Below, in pieces: positions 18,316 through 25,526 of a stretch of 27,980 nucleotides of DNA. The notes under the pieces are model-generated. The model saw nothing but the letters and a program-made list of their open reading frames with translations, was not told where the DNA came from and did no database searches. Positions within the stretch are counted from its first letter, which is position 1, and the number at the start of each line of letters is the position of its first letter. Both the position numbers and the translations under genes were made by a program. The stretch lies in contig JBBCJT010000179.1 of the NCBI GenBank assembly GCA_037190665.1, positions 1 to 27,980 of the forward strand, read 5' to 3'. This stretch comes from JBBCJT01 sp037190665 (GTDB lineage Bacteria; Pseudomonadota; Alphaproteobacteria; Acetobacterales; Acetobacteraceae).

Positions 18316-18424
18316 AGACAGCTTGGAGCTGCCGCGGGTTGCTGGTTCGTCCACCCCGCGTGCCGTGCACGACCTTGGGGGAGGTCGTGCAAAAGGGGCG
18401 GGTCCTCGCGGGCCCGCCCCTTTT
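18316..18424 (+). ncRNA. Candidate structured small RNA or attenuator leader
   Basis: Between the candidate promoter and a strong terminator the predicted transcript of about 109 nt is nearly all stem-loops. They are CAGCT/AGCTG (18319-18331), CGCGGG/CCCGCG (18333-18360), a perfect 9-bp stem GCACGACCT/AGGTCGTGC with G-rich loop TGGGGG (18367-18390), then the terminator. No protein start with a ribosome-binding site was seen inside. The next gene begins 32 bp after the terminator. It does not match an RNA family I recognise, so it could be an independent sRNA, a 5' attenuator, or just the 3' end of the upstream gene. Confidence 0.4.
18391..18424 (+). terminator. Strong intrinsic terminator (bidirectional)
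   Basis: The stem runs from AAAAGGGGCGGG at 18391-18402 to CCCGCCCCTTTT at 18413-18424. With one G-U pair it extends to about 15 bp closed by a 4-nt loop, and it ends in a T-run. The A-run on the other side lets it work in both directions. Confidence 0.85.
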
Positions 18425-18456
18425 CTTGCGGGCGATCCGTCCGCAACCTGCGCGGC

Positions 18457-20079
18457 ATGTCCCTTATCGACACGCTGATCCTGAACGGCCGCATCGCCAC
18501 CATGGATCCGGCCCGCCCCGCCGCCACCGCCCTCGCCGCCTCCTGCGGCCGCATCGTCGCCCTGGGTGACACGGCCGACCTGCGCGGCCTCGCCGGCCCC
18601 GGCACCCAGGTCGTCGATGCCGGTGGGGCGCGGATCATCCCCGGCATCGTGGACAGCCACGCCCATCCCGATGCCTACGCGATCCGGCTGCGGAGCTGGA
18701 CGCTGCTGTCGCCCGACCGGGTGAAGACCCGCGCCGAGGTGCTGGAGACCATCCGGCGCGTCTGCGCCGAGGCCGCGCCCGGCCGCTGGGCCGCCTTCTA
18801 CCGGCTGAACGAGCGCGCCTCGGGCGGCTATCCCACGCTCGACGAACTCGATGCCGCCTCGGGCGGGCGGCCGATCTTCATCCTGCGCACGGACGGCCAT
18901 CTCGGCCTTGCCAACCGCGCCGCCTTCGCCGCCTGCGGCGTGCCGGCCGATGCCGCCGATCCGCCCTTCGGCGCCTTCGACCGCGATCCGGCCACCGGCG
19001 CCTTCACCGGTCTGGTGCGCGAGACCGCGGCCCACATCTTCCTCGGCGCCGTCCACGGCCAGGACAGCGAGGAGGACATCGCCGAGGGGATGGAGCTGGT
19101 GCAGGACGAGTGCCTGTCCTGGGGCATTACCTCCGTCGCCAACTCACTCTGCCCGAGCAAGGCGATCCGCGCCTATCAGGACATGCGCCGCGACGGGCGC
19201 TGGCGGATGCGCATGGGCATCATCGCCTCCGGCCGCGACGAACCGCTCATCCCGCACCTGATCGGCGCCGGCATCCGCTCCGGCTTCGGCGACGAATGGC
19301 TGCGGCTGGTCGGTGTGGAATGGTGCCCGGACTGCTCCACATCCGGCCGCACCGCCGCCTACTGGGACCCGTATCTCGGCACCCCCGTCCCCGGCGAACC
19401 CGTGCCCAACACCGGGATGCTGCTCTACGACAAGGACGATCTGACCGCGCGCGCCACCGCCGCCCACAAGGCCGGCCTGCAGGTGATGATCGAAGGCGTG
19501 GGCGATCGCGGCATCGACTTCGCGCTGGACGTGATGGAAGCCGCCCTCGCCGCCCATCCCGTTCCCGACCACCGGATGCGGGTGGAGCATTGCTGCTTCG
19601 TCACCCCGCCGGTGCTGGAACGGCTGAAGCGCGGCGGCTTCGTCGATTCGTCCGCTACGGGCTTCATGGATGAGCTGGGCGAGGCCTATGTCGCCAATCG
19701 CGGTCAGGCGGCGATGCGCCACATGTGGCCCCACCGCACGCTGATCGACGCCGGCATCCCCGCCCCCGGCCATTCCGATTTCGCCGTCTGCCGGGTCAAT
19801 CCGTTCACCGCCCTCGCGGCGATGGTCGGGCGGCGGACGGCCGGCGGCGCCGATCTCGACGCCGCCGAGGCGATCACGCCGGAGGAGGCGCTGCGCGCCT
19901 ACACCTCGCTCGGCGCCTGGGCGCAGCGGGAGGAGGCGGAGAAGGGGTCGCTCGCGGTCGGCAAGCTCGCCGATTTCGCCATCCTCGACCGCGACATCCT
20001 CGACCTGCCGGCCGAGGAGATCCGCGGCACAAGGGTGATGGCGACCTATGTCGGCGGCCTGCTGGCCTTCTCCGCATGA
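18457..20079 (+). CDS. Amidohydrolase family protein (YtcJ-like), altered metal site
   Basis: This 540-residue protein has the Amidohydro_3/YtcJ layout: an N-terminal beta-sandwich part, DSHAH with H68 and H70, SGRTAAYWDPY (296-306), RVEHC with H378, SDFAVCRVNPF near 440-450, and a C-terminal LAVGKLADFAILD strand. In usual members the central segments read like VK-x-F-x-DG and HAIGD. Here the Lys position is R283, and the His position is E345 (IEGVGDRG). Two Cys (C290, C293) lie next to the altered segment. The reaction is probably hydrolysis of an amide or carbamoyl-like bond, but metal binding may differ. Its stop overlaps the next gene as ATGA. No signal peptide is seen. The start has only weak ribosome-binding signals. 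Confidence 0.87.
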   Translation: MSLIDTLILNGRIATMDPARPAATALAASCGRIVALGDTADLRGLAGPGTQVVDAGGARIIPGIVDSHAHPDAYAIRLRSWTLLSPDRVKTRAEVLETIRRVCAEAAPGRWAAFYRLNERASGGYPTLDELDAASGGRPIFILRTDGHLGLANRAAFAACGVPADAADPPFGAFDRDPATGAFTGLVRETAAHIFLGAVHGQDSEEDIAEGMELVQDECLSWGITSVANSLCPSKAIRAYQDMRRDGRWRMRMGIIASGRDEPLIPHLIGAGIRSGFGDEWLRLVGVEWCPDCSTSGRTAAYWDPYLGTPVPGEPVPNTGMLLYDKDDLTARATAAHKAGLQVMIEGVGDRGIDFALDVMEAALAAHPVPDHRMRVEHCCFVTPPVLERLKRGGFVDSSATGFMDELGEAYVANRGQAAMRHMWPHRTLIDAGIPAPGHSDFAVCRVNPFTALAAMVGRRTAGGADLDAAEAITPEEALRAYTSLGAWAQREEAEKGSLAVGKLADFAILDRDILDLPAEEIRGTRVMATYVGGLLAFSA

Positions 20080-21194
20080 TCGAGACCCCGCGCCTGCTGC
20101 TGGACCGCGCGCGCGTCGCCCGCAACGCGGCCCGGCTGCGCGAACGCTGCGCGGCGCTCGGCGTCGCCTTCCGCCCGCACATCAAGACCGCCAAGAGTGC
20201 GGAGGTTGCCCGCATCGCGCATGACGGCGCGGCGGGTCCGCTCACCGTCTCGACGCTGCGGGAGGCGGAGGCGATGGCGGAGGCGGGGTTTCGCGACCTG
20301 CTGCTCGCCGCCTCCATCACGCCGGCGAAGCTCGCCCGCGCGGCCGCCATCCAGCGCCGGCACGGTGCGCGGCTGCTGTTGGTGGCCGACGACGCGGCGA
20401 TGGTCGCGCTGCTGGACCAGGCGGCCGATGAACGCTTCGAGCTGCTGATCGAGATCGATTGCGGCGAGCACCGCTCCGGCCTCGCCCCCGATTCGCCCGC
20501 CCTGCCCGGCCTCGCCGCCGCCATCGCCGCGAGCCGGCATCTGCGGCTGGCCGGCGTGATGACGCATGCGGGGCATTCCTACGCCACAGACGACCGGGAA
20601 GCGCTCGCCGATCTCGCCGAGACGGAGCGCAGCGCCGCCGTACAGGCCGCGACGACGCTGCGCGCGGCGGGCCATGACTGCGCGATCGTCTCGGTCGGCT
20701 CCACGCCCACGCTGCTCTTCGCGCGCCATCTCGACGGCGTGACGGAGGCGCGGGCCGGCGTGTCGCTGTTCTGGGACCTCGCCCAGTTCTCGCGCGGGAT
20801 GTGCGGCTGGGACGATCTCGCCTTGTCGGTGCTCGCCACCGTGATCGGCCATCAGCGCAACGGCCCGGCACCCGCGCTGGTGATCGATGCCGGCGCGCTG
20901 GCGCTGTCCAAGGATGTCAGCGCCAACACCTTCCTGCCGGATGCGCGCAACGGCATCCTCGCCGATGCCCTGACCGGCGCGCGGCTGCCGCTGTCGGTGA
21001 CCGTGCTGCACCAGGAACACGGCACCGTGCATCTGCCCGACACCTCATGGTTCGAACGCCTGCCGGTCGGCAGCCTCGTGCGGGTGATGCCCAACCACGC
21101 CTGCCTGACTGCCGCCGGAGGCTACGGCGCCTACGACGTCCATGATGGCGACGGTACGCCGAGAGCCCGCTGGGCGCGCGTGGACGGCTGGTAA
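20076..21194 (+). CDS. Alanine racemase-fold enzyme, D-threonine aldolase / D-serine dehydratase-like
   Basis: This PLP enzyme of fold type III has 372 residues. The PLP lysine is K37 in RPHIKTAK. Residues 170-290 carry the barrel motifs MTHAGHSY and VSVGSTPT. The C-terminal metal site is intact: HQEHG, and MPNHAC with H341 and C343, as in D-serine dehydratases and D-threonine aldolases. It acts on D-beta-hydroxy-amino acids in this family. It is translationally coupled (ATGA) to the amidohydrolase gene, suggesting a pathway in which a D-amino acid is released and then broken down; that link is inferred. Confidence 0.9.
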   Translation: MIETPRLLLDRARVARNAARLRERCAALGVAFRPHIKTAKSAEVARIAHDGAAGPLTVSTLREAEAMAEAGFRDLLLAASITPAKLARAAAIQRRHGARLLLVADDAAMVALLDQAADERFELLIEIDCGEHRSGLAPDSPALPGLAAAIAASRHLRLAGVMTHAGHSYATDDREALADLAETERSAAVQAATTLRAAGHDCAIVSVGSTPTLLFARHLDGVTEARAGVSLFWDLAQFSRGMCGWDDLALSVLATVIGHQRNGPAPALVIDAGALALSKDVSANTFLPDARNGILADALTGARLPLSVTVLHQEHGTVHLPDTSWFERLPVGSLVRVMPNHACLTAAGGYGAYDVHDGDGTPRARWARVDGW

Positions 21195-21195
21195 G

Positions 21196-21240
21196 CAGCG
21201 GCGCACGACCGGGTCCGGTTGCGGCACGGTGCCGCCGCTG
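21196..21240. repeat. Nested inverted repeats in the gap before the binding protein
   Basis: GCGGCAC (21221-21227) and GTGCCGC (21229-21235) form a 7-bp hairpin arm pair with a 1-bp centre. An outer pair CAGCGGC (21196-21202) / GCCGCTG (21234-21240) competes with it. It follows the aldolase-like gene stop directly. It could stabilise an mRNA end or be an operator; there is no T-run. Confidence 0.4.
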
Positions 21241-21272
21241 ATTGTATGCCCGCATTCGAGGGAGGAACGATC

Positions 21273-22865
21273 ATGAGACGTCGCAATCTGCTGCGCGGCG
21301 GGGCCGCCATGGGGGCCGCCGTCGCGCTGCCGCGCGTGGCCATTGCCCAGCCCGCGCAGAACCGCCTGCTGAAGATGGTGCCGCAGGCCAATCTGACCAG
21401 CCTGGATCCTGTCTGGACCACCGCGAACATCACGCGGAACCACGGCTACATGGTCTTCGACACGCTCTACGGCATGACCGCGGAGTTCGAGCCGCAGCCG
21501 CAGCTCGCCGAAGGCCACGTCGTCGAGGACGAGGGGCGCAGCGTGACCATCACGTTGCGGCAGGGGCCGAAATTCCACGACGGCGCCCCGGTGCGGGCGG
21601 CCGATGCCGTGGCCAGCATCGATCGCTGGATGAAACGCAGCCCGATGGGCCAGAAGCTCGCGCTCGCGGTGGACGAGCTGTCCGCGCTCGACGACCGCCG
21701 CCTGCGCTTCCGGCTGAAGCGGCGCTTCCCGATGCTGCTCCGCGCGCTGGCGCAGGTCTCCAACGGCCCGTGCTTCATCATGCCCGAACGGCTCGCGCAG
21801 ACGGACCCCTACCAGCAGATCCGCGAGGCCACGGGCTCCGGCCCGTTCCGCTTCGTGGCGGGCGAGTTCAATTCCGGCAGCCTCGCCGTCTACGAGCGCA
21901 ACCCCGACTACGTGCCGACGCCGGTCGGCAAGCCGAGCCTGACCGCGGGGCCGAAGGTCGCCCATTTCGACCGCGTCGAGTGGCACATCATCACCGATGC
22001 CTCGACCGCCGCCGCCGCGCTGCAGACCGGGGAGATCGACTGGTACGAGCAGCCGCCGCCGGAGATCCAGGATCTGCTGCGCCGCAACCGCAACGTGGCG
22101 GTCGAGGCCATCGATCCGCTGCCGCTGATGGGCATCCTGCGCTTCAACCACCTGCATGCGCCCTTCAACGACAGGAAGATGCGACAGGCGATCCTTCCGG
22201 CGATCAGCCAGGAGGATTTCATGCAGGCCGTGGTCGGCACCGATCCGAAGATGTACCAGACCGGCGTCGGTGTCTTCACGCCGGGCACGCCGCTCGCCAA
22301 CGACGCGGGCCTCGCGCCACTGACCGGCCCGCGCAGCATGGACCGCGCCAAGGCGCTGATGAAGGAAGCCGGCTACACCAACCAGCCGATGCGGCTGATC
22401 GGCCCGACCGATATCCTCGCACCTTCGGCGATGACGCAGGTGGGCGCGGATCTGGTGCGGCGGCTCGGCTTCAATGCAGACATCGTGCTGAGCGACTGGG
22501 GCACCACGGTGACCCGCCGCGCCTCGCGCGAGCCGCTGGACAAGGGCGGCTGGTCGATGCTCTTCACGTCCTTCTCCTCGGTCGATTTCGTCGATCCCTC
22601 GGCGCATTTCCCGCTGCGCGGCAACGGCACGGGCGCATGGTTCGGCTGGCCCGACGTGCCGCGGCTGGAGGAACTGCGCGACGCATGGTTCGACGCCGAG
22701 GATCTGCCCAGCCAGCAGCGAATCGCCAGCGAGATGCAGACCGTGGCGATGGACGATCTGCCCTACGTGCCGGTCGGCGCCTACATGTCCATGACCGCGC
22801 TGCGCAAGGACCTGCGTGAGCGCGTGATGGGGCTGGCGATCTTCTGGAACATCCGGCGGGGCTGA
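21273..22865 (+). CDS. Family 5 ABC transporter substrate-binding protein (peptide/opine type)
   Basis: The 530-residue periplasmic receptor is DppA/OppA-like. It starts with a twin-arginine-like signal (MRRRNLLRGGAAMGAAVALPRVAIAQ, cleavage near residue 26). It shows the family pattern SLDPVWTT, VFDTLYGM, LRQGPKFHDGAPVRAADAVASI and TGSGPFRF. GGGAGGAA lies just upstream of the ATG. No permease or ATPase gene adjoins it: the stop is followed by a four-hairpin repeat and the convergent yraN. It may therefore be an orphan receptor that shares a transporter encoded elsewhere. Position after the amidohydrolase and D-amino-acid enzyme genes suggests it imports their substrate. Confidence 0.93.
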   Translation: MRRRNLLRGGAAMGAAVALPRVAIAQPAQNRLLKMVPQANLTSLDPVWTTANITRNHGYMVFDTLYGMTAEFEPQPQLAEGHVVEDEGRSVTITLRQGPKFHDGAPVRAADAVASIDRWMKRSPMGQKLALAVDELSALDDRRLRFRLKRRFPMLLRALAQVSNGPCFIMPERLAQTDPYQQIREATGSGPFRFVAGEFNSGSLAVYERNPDYVPTPVGKPSLTAGPKVAHFDRVEWHIITDASTAAAALQTGEIDWYEQPPPEIQDLLRRNRNVAVEAIDPLPLMGILRFNHLHAPFNDRKMRQAILPAISQEDFMQAVVGTDPKMYQTGVGVFTPGTPLANDAGLAPLTGPRSMDRAKALMKEAGYTNQPMRLIGPTDILAPSAMTQVGADLVRRLGFNADIVLSDWGTTVTRRASREPLDKGGWSMLFTSFSSVDFVDPSAHFPLRGNGTGAWFGWPDVPRLEELRDAWFDAEDLPSQQRIASEMQTVAMDDLPYVPVGAYMSMTALRKDLRERVMGLAIFWNIRRG

Positions 22866-22870
22866 CGCGC

Positions 22871-22954
22871 GCGGGGTGCTGCCCCGCACCCCGGCAGGGC
22901 TCCGCCCTGCACCCGCAAGGGGCCGGAAGGCCCCTTGACCCCGGCCCCTTCGGG
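22871..22954 (+). repeat. Four-hairpin 3' element, copy C (after binding-protein gene)
   Basis: Six bases after the TGA at 22863-22865 come H1 (22871-22887, GCGGGG/CCCCGC), H2 (22894-22910, GCAGGGC stem), H3 (22916-22937, CAAGGGGCC stem with GGAA loop) and H4 (22945-22954, CCC/GGG with CTTC loop). It is oriented with the plus-strand gene. The convergent yraN gene has no copy of its own. Confidence 0.75.
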
Positions 22955-22964
22955 TTGTCGCCCC

Positions 22965-23351
22965 CTATCCGGGCCGGAACGCATCCGCCACGCGCCGCAC
23001 GCGGCGCAGCGCATCCACCACGATCACGTCGAAGCGGATCTCGGCATCGGCAAGCGCGGGCTGGCCGGCGAGCCAGACCTCCGCCGCCGCGGCGATCCGC
23101 ACCTGCTGCCGTGGCGTGACGGAGGCAACGGCCTCGGCAAGGGTCGGGCGTGTCTTGACCTCGACGAAGGCGACCATCGCCTCGCGCGTCGCGATCAGGT
23201 CGATCTCGCCGGCCCCGGTGCGGACGCGCCGGCCGAGGATGTCCCAGCCATCGCGCCGCAGCGCATGGGCGGCGCAATCCTCGCCCGCGATCCCGTCGTC
23301 GTAGGCTGCGCGCCGCCGCTGCGCCCGTGGTTCCACCCCGTCAAAGGGCAT
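22965..23351 (-). CDS. yraN: YraN/UPF0102 family protein, endonuclease-like fold
   Basis: The 128-residue cytosolic protein has the UPF0102 pattern: RRAAYDDGIAGEDCAAHALRRDGWDILGRR, then GAGEIDLIA and VAFVEVKTR. This is the acidic-Lys arrangement of a PD-(D/E)XK-like nuclease fold. VTPRQQVRIAAAAEVWL matches the following helix. Biological role is unsettled. The ATG at 23351 overlaps head-to-head with the ggt start. An in-frame GTG at 23336 is an alternative. In many proteobacteria yraN sits near rsmI; that context is absent here. Confidence 0.88.
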   Translation of the reverse strand: MPFDGVEPRAQRRRAAYDDGIAGEDCAAHALRRDGWDILGRRVRTGAGEIDLIATREAMVAFVEVKTRPTLAEAVASVTPRQQVRIAAAAEVWLAGQPALADAEIRFDVIVVDALRRVRRVADAFRPG

Positions 23352-25065
23352 GCGACCATCCCCTATGCGATCCGCCACAGCCAGTATCCGCGCCTGCGCC
23401 TTAACGATCTGTTTCCTCTCCCTGCCGGCCCTCGCGCAGGTCCGTGCCGACCGGCAGATGGTGGCGGCCGCCCATCCGCTCGCGGCCGAGGCCGGGCTGG
23501 AGATGCTGCGGGCGGGCGGGTCCGCCGTGGATGCCGCCATCGCCGCGCAGATGGTCCTCACCCTGGTCGAGCCGCAATCCTCCGGCATCGGCGGCGGCGC
23601 CTTCCTGATGCACTACGCCGCCGACGGACGAACGGTGACGAGCTGGGACGGGCGGGAGACAGCCCCTGCCGCCGCGCGGCCCGACCTGTTCCTCGCTGCG
23701 GACGGCACGCCGCTGCGCTTCTACGATGCCGTGCTCGGCGGCCGCTCCGTCGGTGTGCCCGGTGCGGTGCGCATGCTGGAAGCCGCCCACCGCGCCCACG
23801 GCATCCTGCCCTGGGCGCGGTTGTTCGAACCGGCCATCCGCCTTGCCGGCGAAGGCTTCCGCGTCTCGCCGCGCCTCGCCGCCGCGGTGGCGGCGGATGC
23901 GGAGCGGCTGCGGCGCGATGCGACGACGCGCGCCTACTTCTTCCTGCCGGACGGCCGGCCGATCCCCGAAGGGCTGATGCTGTCCAACCCGCCGCTCGCC
24001 ACCACGCTGCGCGCCATCGCCGCAGAGGGGGCGGATGCACTGTATCGTGGACCGATCGCGGCCGACATCGCCGCCAAGGTGCGCAGCGATCCCAATCCGG
24101 GGCTGATCACCACCGACGACCTCGCCGCCTACGAGGCGAAGCGGCGCGAGCCGGTCTGCGGCCCGTATCGCGCGGTGCTCGTCTGCTCGATGGGTCCGCC
24201 TTCCTCCGGCGGGGTGACGGTGCTGCAGATCCTCGCCCTGCTCGGGCATTTCGACATCGCCCCCCTCGACCCGGCGGGAACGGATGCCGCGCACCTGATC
24301 GCCGAGGCAGGCCGCCTCGCCTTCGCCGACCGCAACCAGTACCTCGCGGATGCGGATTTCGTGTCCGTTCCGGTGCGCGGCCTGCTCGACGGGGCCTATC
24401 TCACCGGCCGCGCCCAGCTCATCGACCGCGACCGCACGCTGGCCGCGCCGCGCGCCGGCAACCCGCCCTGGCGCAGCGGCCGGCTCGCCCCGCATGCGGA
24501 TGGGGTGGAGAACGGAACCAGCCATCTCGTCGTGGTGGATGCGGCCGGCAATGCCGTGTCGATGACCACCACGGTGGAGGATGCGTTCGGCGCGCGGCTG
24601 ATGGTGCACGGCTTCATCCTCAACAACCAGCTCACCGACTTCTCCTTCCGGCCGGTCCTGGACGGGCGGCCGGTCGCGAACGCGGTGGAGGGCGGCAAGC
24701 GGCCGCGCAGCTCCATGGCGCCGGCGATCGTGATCGATGCGGAGCGGCGGCTGGTGCTGGCCGTGGGATCGCCCGGCGGCGCACGCATCATCGGCTATGT
24801 CGCCCAGGCGCTGGTGGCGCTGATCGACTGGCGGCTCGATCCGCAGGCTGCCCTCGCCCTGCCGCATGTCGGCACGCTCGGCAGCGCGGTGGAACTCGAG
24901 GACGGCACCGGCGCTGCATCGCTGCGCACGGCGCTGGAAGCGCGCGGCCATCAGGTCGTGGTCCGCGAGATGGCCTCCGGACTGCAGGCCATCGCCGTGC
25001 TGCCCGAGGGCGGGCTCGCGGGTGGCGCGGACCCGCGGCGCGAGGGCGTGGCGATGGGGGATTGA
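23350..25065 (+). CDS. ggt: Gamma-glutamyltransferase
   Basis: Ggt hydrolyses or transfers the gamma-glutamyl group of glutathione and related amides in the periplasm. The 571-residue proenzyme has a signal peptide (hydrophobic stretch about 15-28, cleavage near ALAQ, residue 30). It carries GGSAVDAAIAAQ (56-67), GIGGGAFL (79-86), DGRETAP (100-106), and the autocleavage site before T390 in ENGTSHL, which becomes the N-terminal nucleophile of the small subunit. PRSSMAPAI and GSPGGARI complete the active site. The Ser-Ser of PRSSM matches the family. An in-frame ATG at 23365 may be the true start, with a more typical signal peptide; neither has a good Shine-Dalgarno. creA follows after 2 bp. 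Confidence 0.95.
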   Translation: MRPSPMRSATASIRACALTICFLSLPALAQVRADRQMVAAAHPLAAEAGLEMLRAGGSAVDAAIAAQMVLTLVEPQSSGIGGGAFLMHYAADGRTVTSWDGRETAPAAARPDLFLAADGTPLRFYDAVLGGRSVGVPGAVRMLEAAHRAHGILPWARLFEPAIRLAGEGFRVSPRLAAAVAADAERLRRDATTRAYFFLPDGRPIPEGLMLSNPPLATTLRAIAAEGADALYRGPIAADIAAKVRSDPNPGLITTDDLAAYEAKRREPVCGPYRAVLVCSMGPPSSGGVTVLQILALLGHFDIAPLDPAGTDAAHLIAEAGRLAFADRNQYLADADFVSVPVRGLLDGAYLTGRAQLIDRDRTLAAPRAGNPPWRSGRLAPHADGVENGTSHLVVVDAAGNAVSMTTTVEDAFGARLMVHGFILNNQLTDFSFRPVLDGRPVANAVEGGKRPRSSMAPAIVIDAERRLVLAVGSPGGARIIGYVAQALVALIDWRLDPQAALALPHVGTLGSAVELEDGTGAASLRTALEARGHQVVVREMASGLQAIAVLPEGGLAGGADPRREGVAMGD

Positions 25066-25067
25066 GC

Positions 25068-25526
25068 ATGCGGGCCTGGATGCTTCTGCCGTTGGTCTTC
25101 GCGATGGCCGCGGGCGCCGAGGAGAAGGAGGTCGGCCACGTCAACACCGCGGCCACCAATCTCGGCCTCACCCGCAGCCATCAGGTGGTGGTGCAGCGCT
25201 TCGACGATCCGAAGGCCGAGGGCGTGACCTGCTGGCTGTCGCATGCGCGCACCGGCGGGGTGCGCGGCATGGTCGGCGTGGCCGAGGATCCGTCCCGCTT
25301 CGCCATCGACTGCCGCGCCACCGGGCCGGTGAGGCTCGCCGACTCCGCCCGGCGCGGGGACCGCGGCGAGACGGTGTTCGAACGCGACACCTCCCTGTTC
25401 TTCAAGGAAACGCAGGTGACGCGCTTCGTGGACGAGGAACGCAACGCGCTGGTCTACCTCGCCTGGTCGACGCGGCTGATCGAGGGCAGCCCGCACAACG
25501 CCCTGTCCGTGGTGCCGCTGCGATGA
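25068..25526 (+). CDS. creA: CreA family periplasmic protein
   Basis: The 152-residue product starts with a short signal peptide (MRAWMLLPLVFAMAAGAEE). It closely follows the E. coli CreA pattern: VVVQRFDDPKAEGVTCWLSHARTGG, GVAEDPSRFAIDC, FERDTSLFFKETQVTRFVDEERNALVYLAWS and EGSPHNALSVVPL. Two Cys, in VTCW and IDC, could form a disulfide. The molecular function of CreA is unknown. It is packed between ggt (2-bp gap) and the racemase-family gene (ATGA overlap), so the three are probably one transcript. Confidence 0.95.
   Translation: MRAWMLLPLVFAMAAGAEEKEVGHVNTAATNLGLTRSHQVVVQRFDDPKAEGVTCWLSHARTGGVRGMVGVAEDPSRFAIDCRATGPVRLADSARRGDRGETVFERDTSLFFKETQVTRFVDEERNALVYLAWSTRLIEGSPHNALSVVPLR

Noticed and set aside
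16900..19056. A 718-codon minus-strand frame opposite the FAD oxidoreductase and the start of the amidohydrolase gene
   Set aside because: It spans two real plus-strand genes and an intrinsic terminator, has Gly/Arg/His-rich low-complexity composition, and has no ribosome-binding site.
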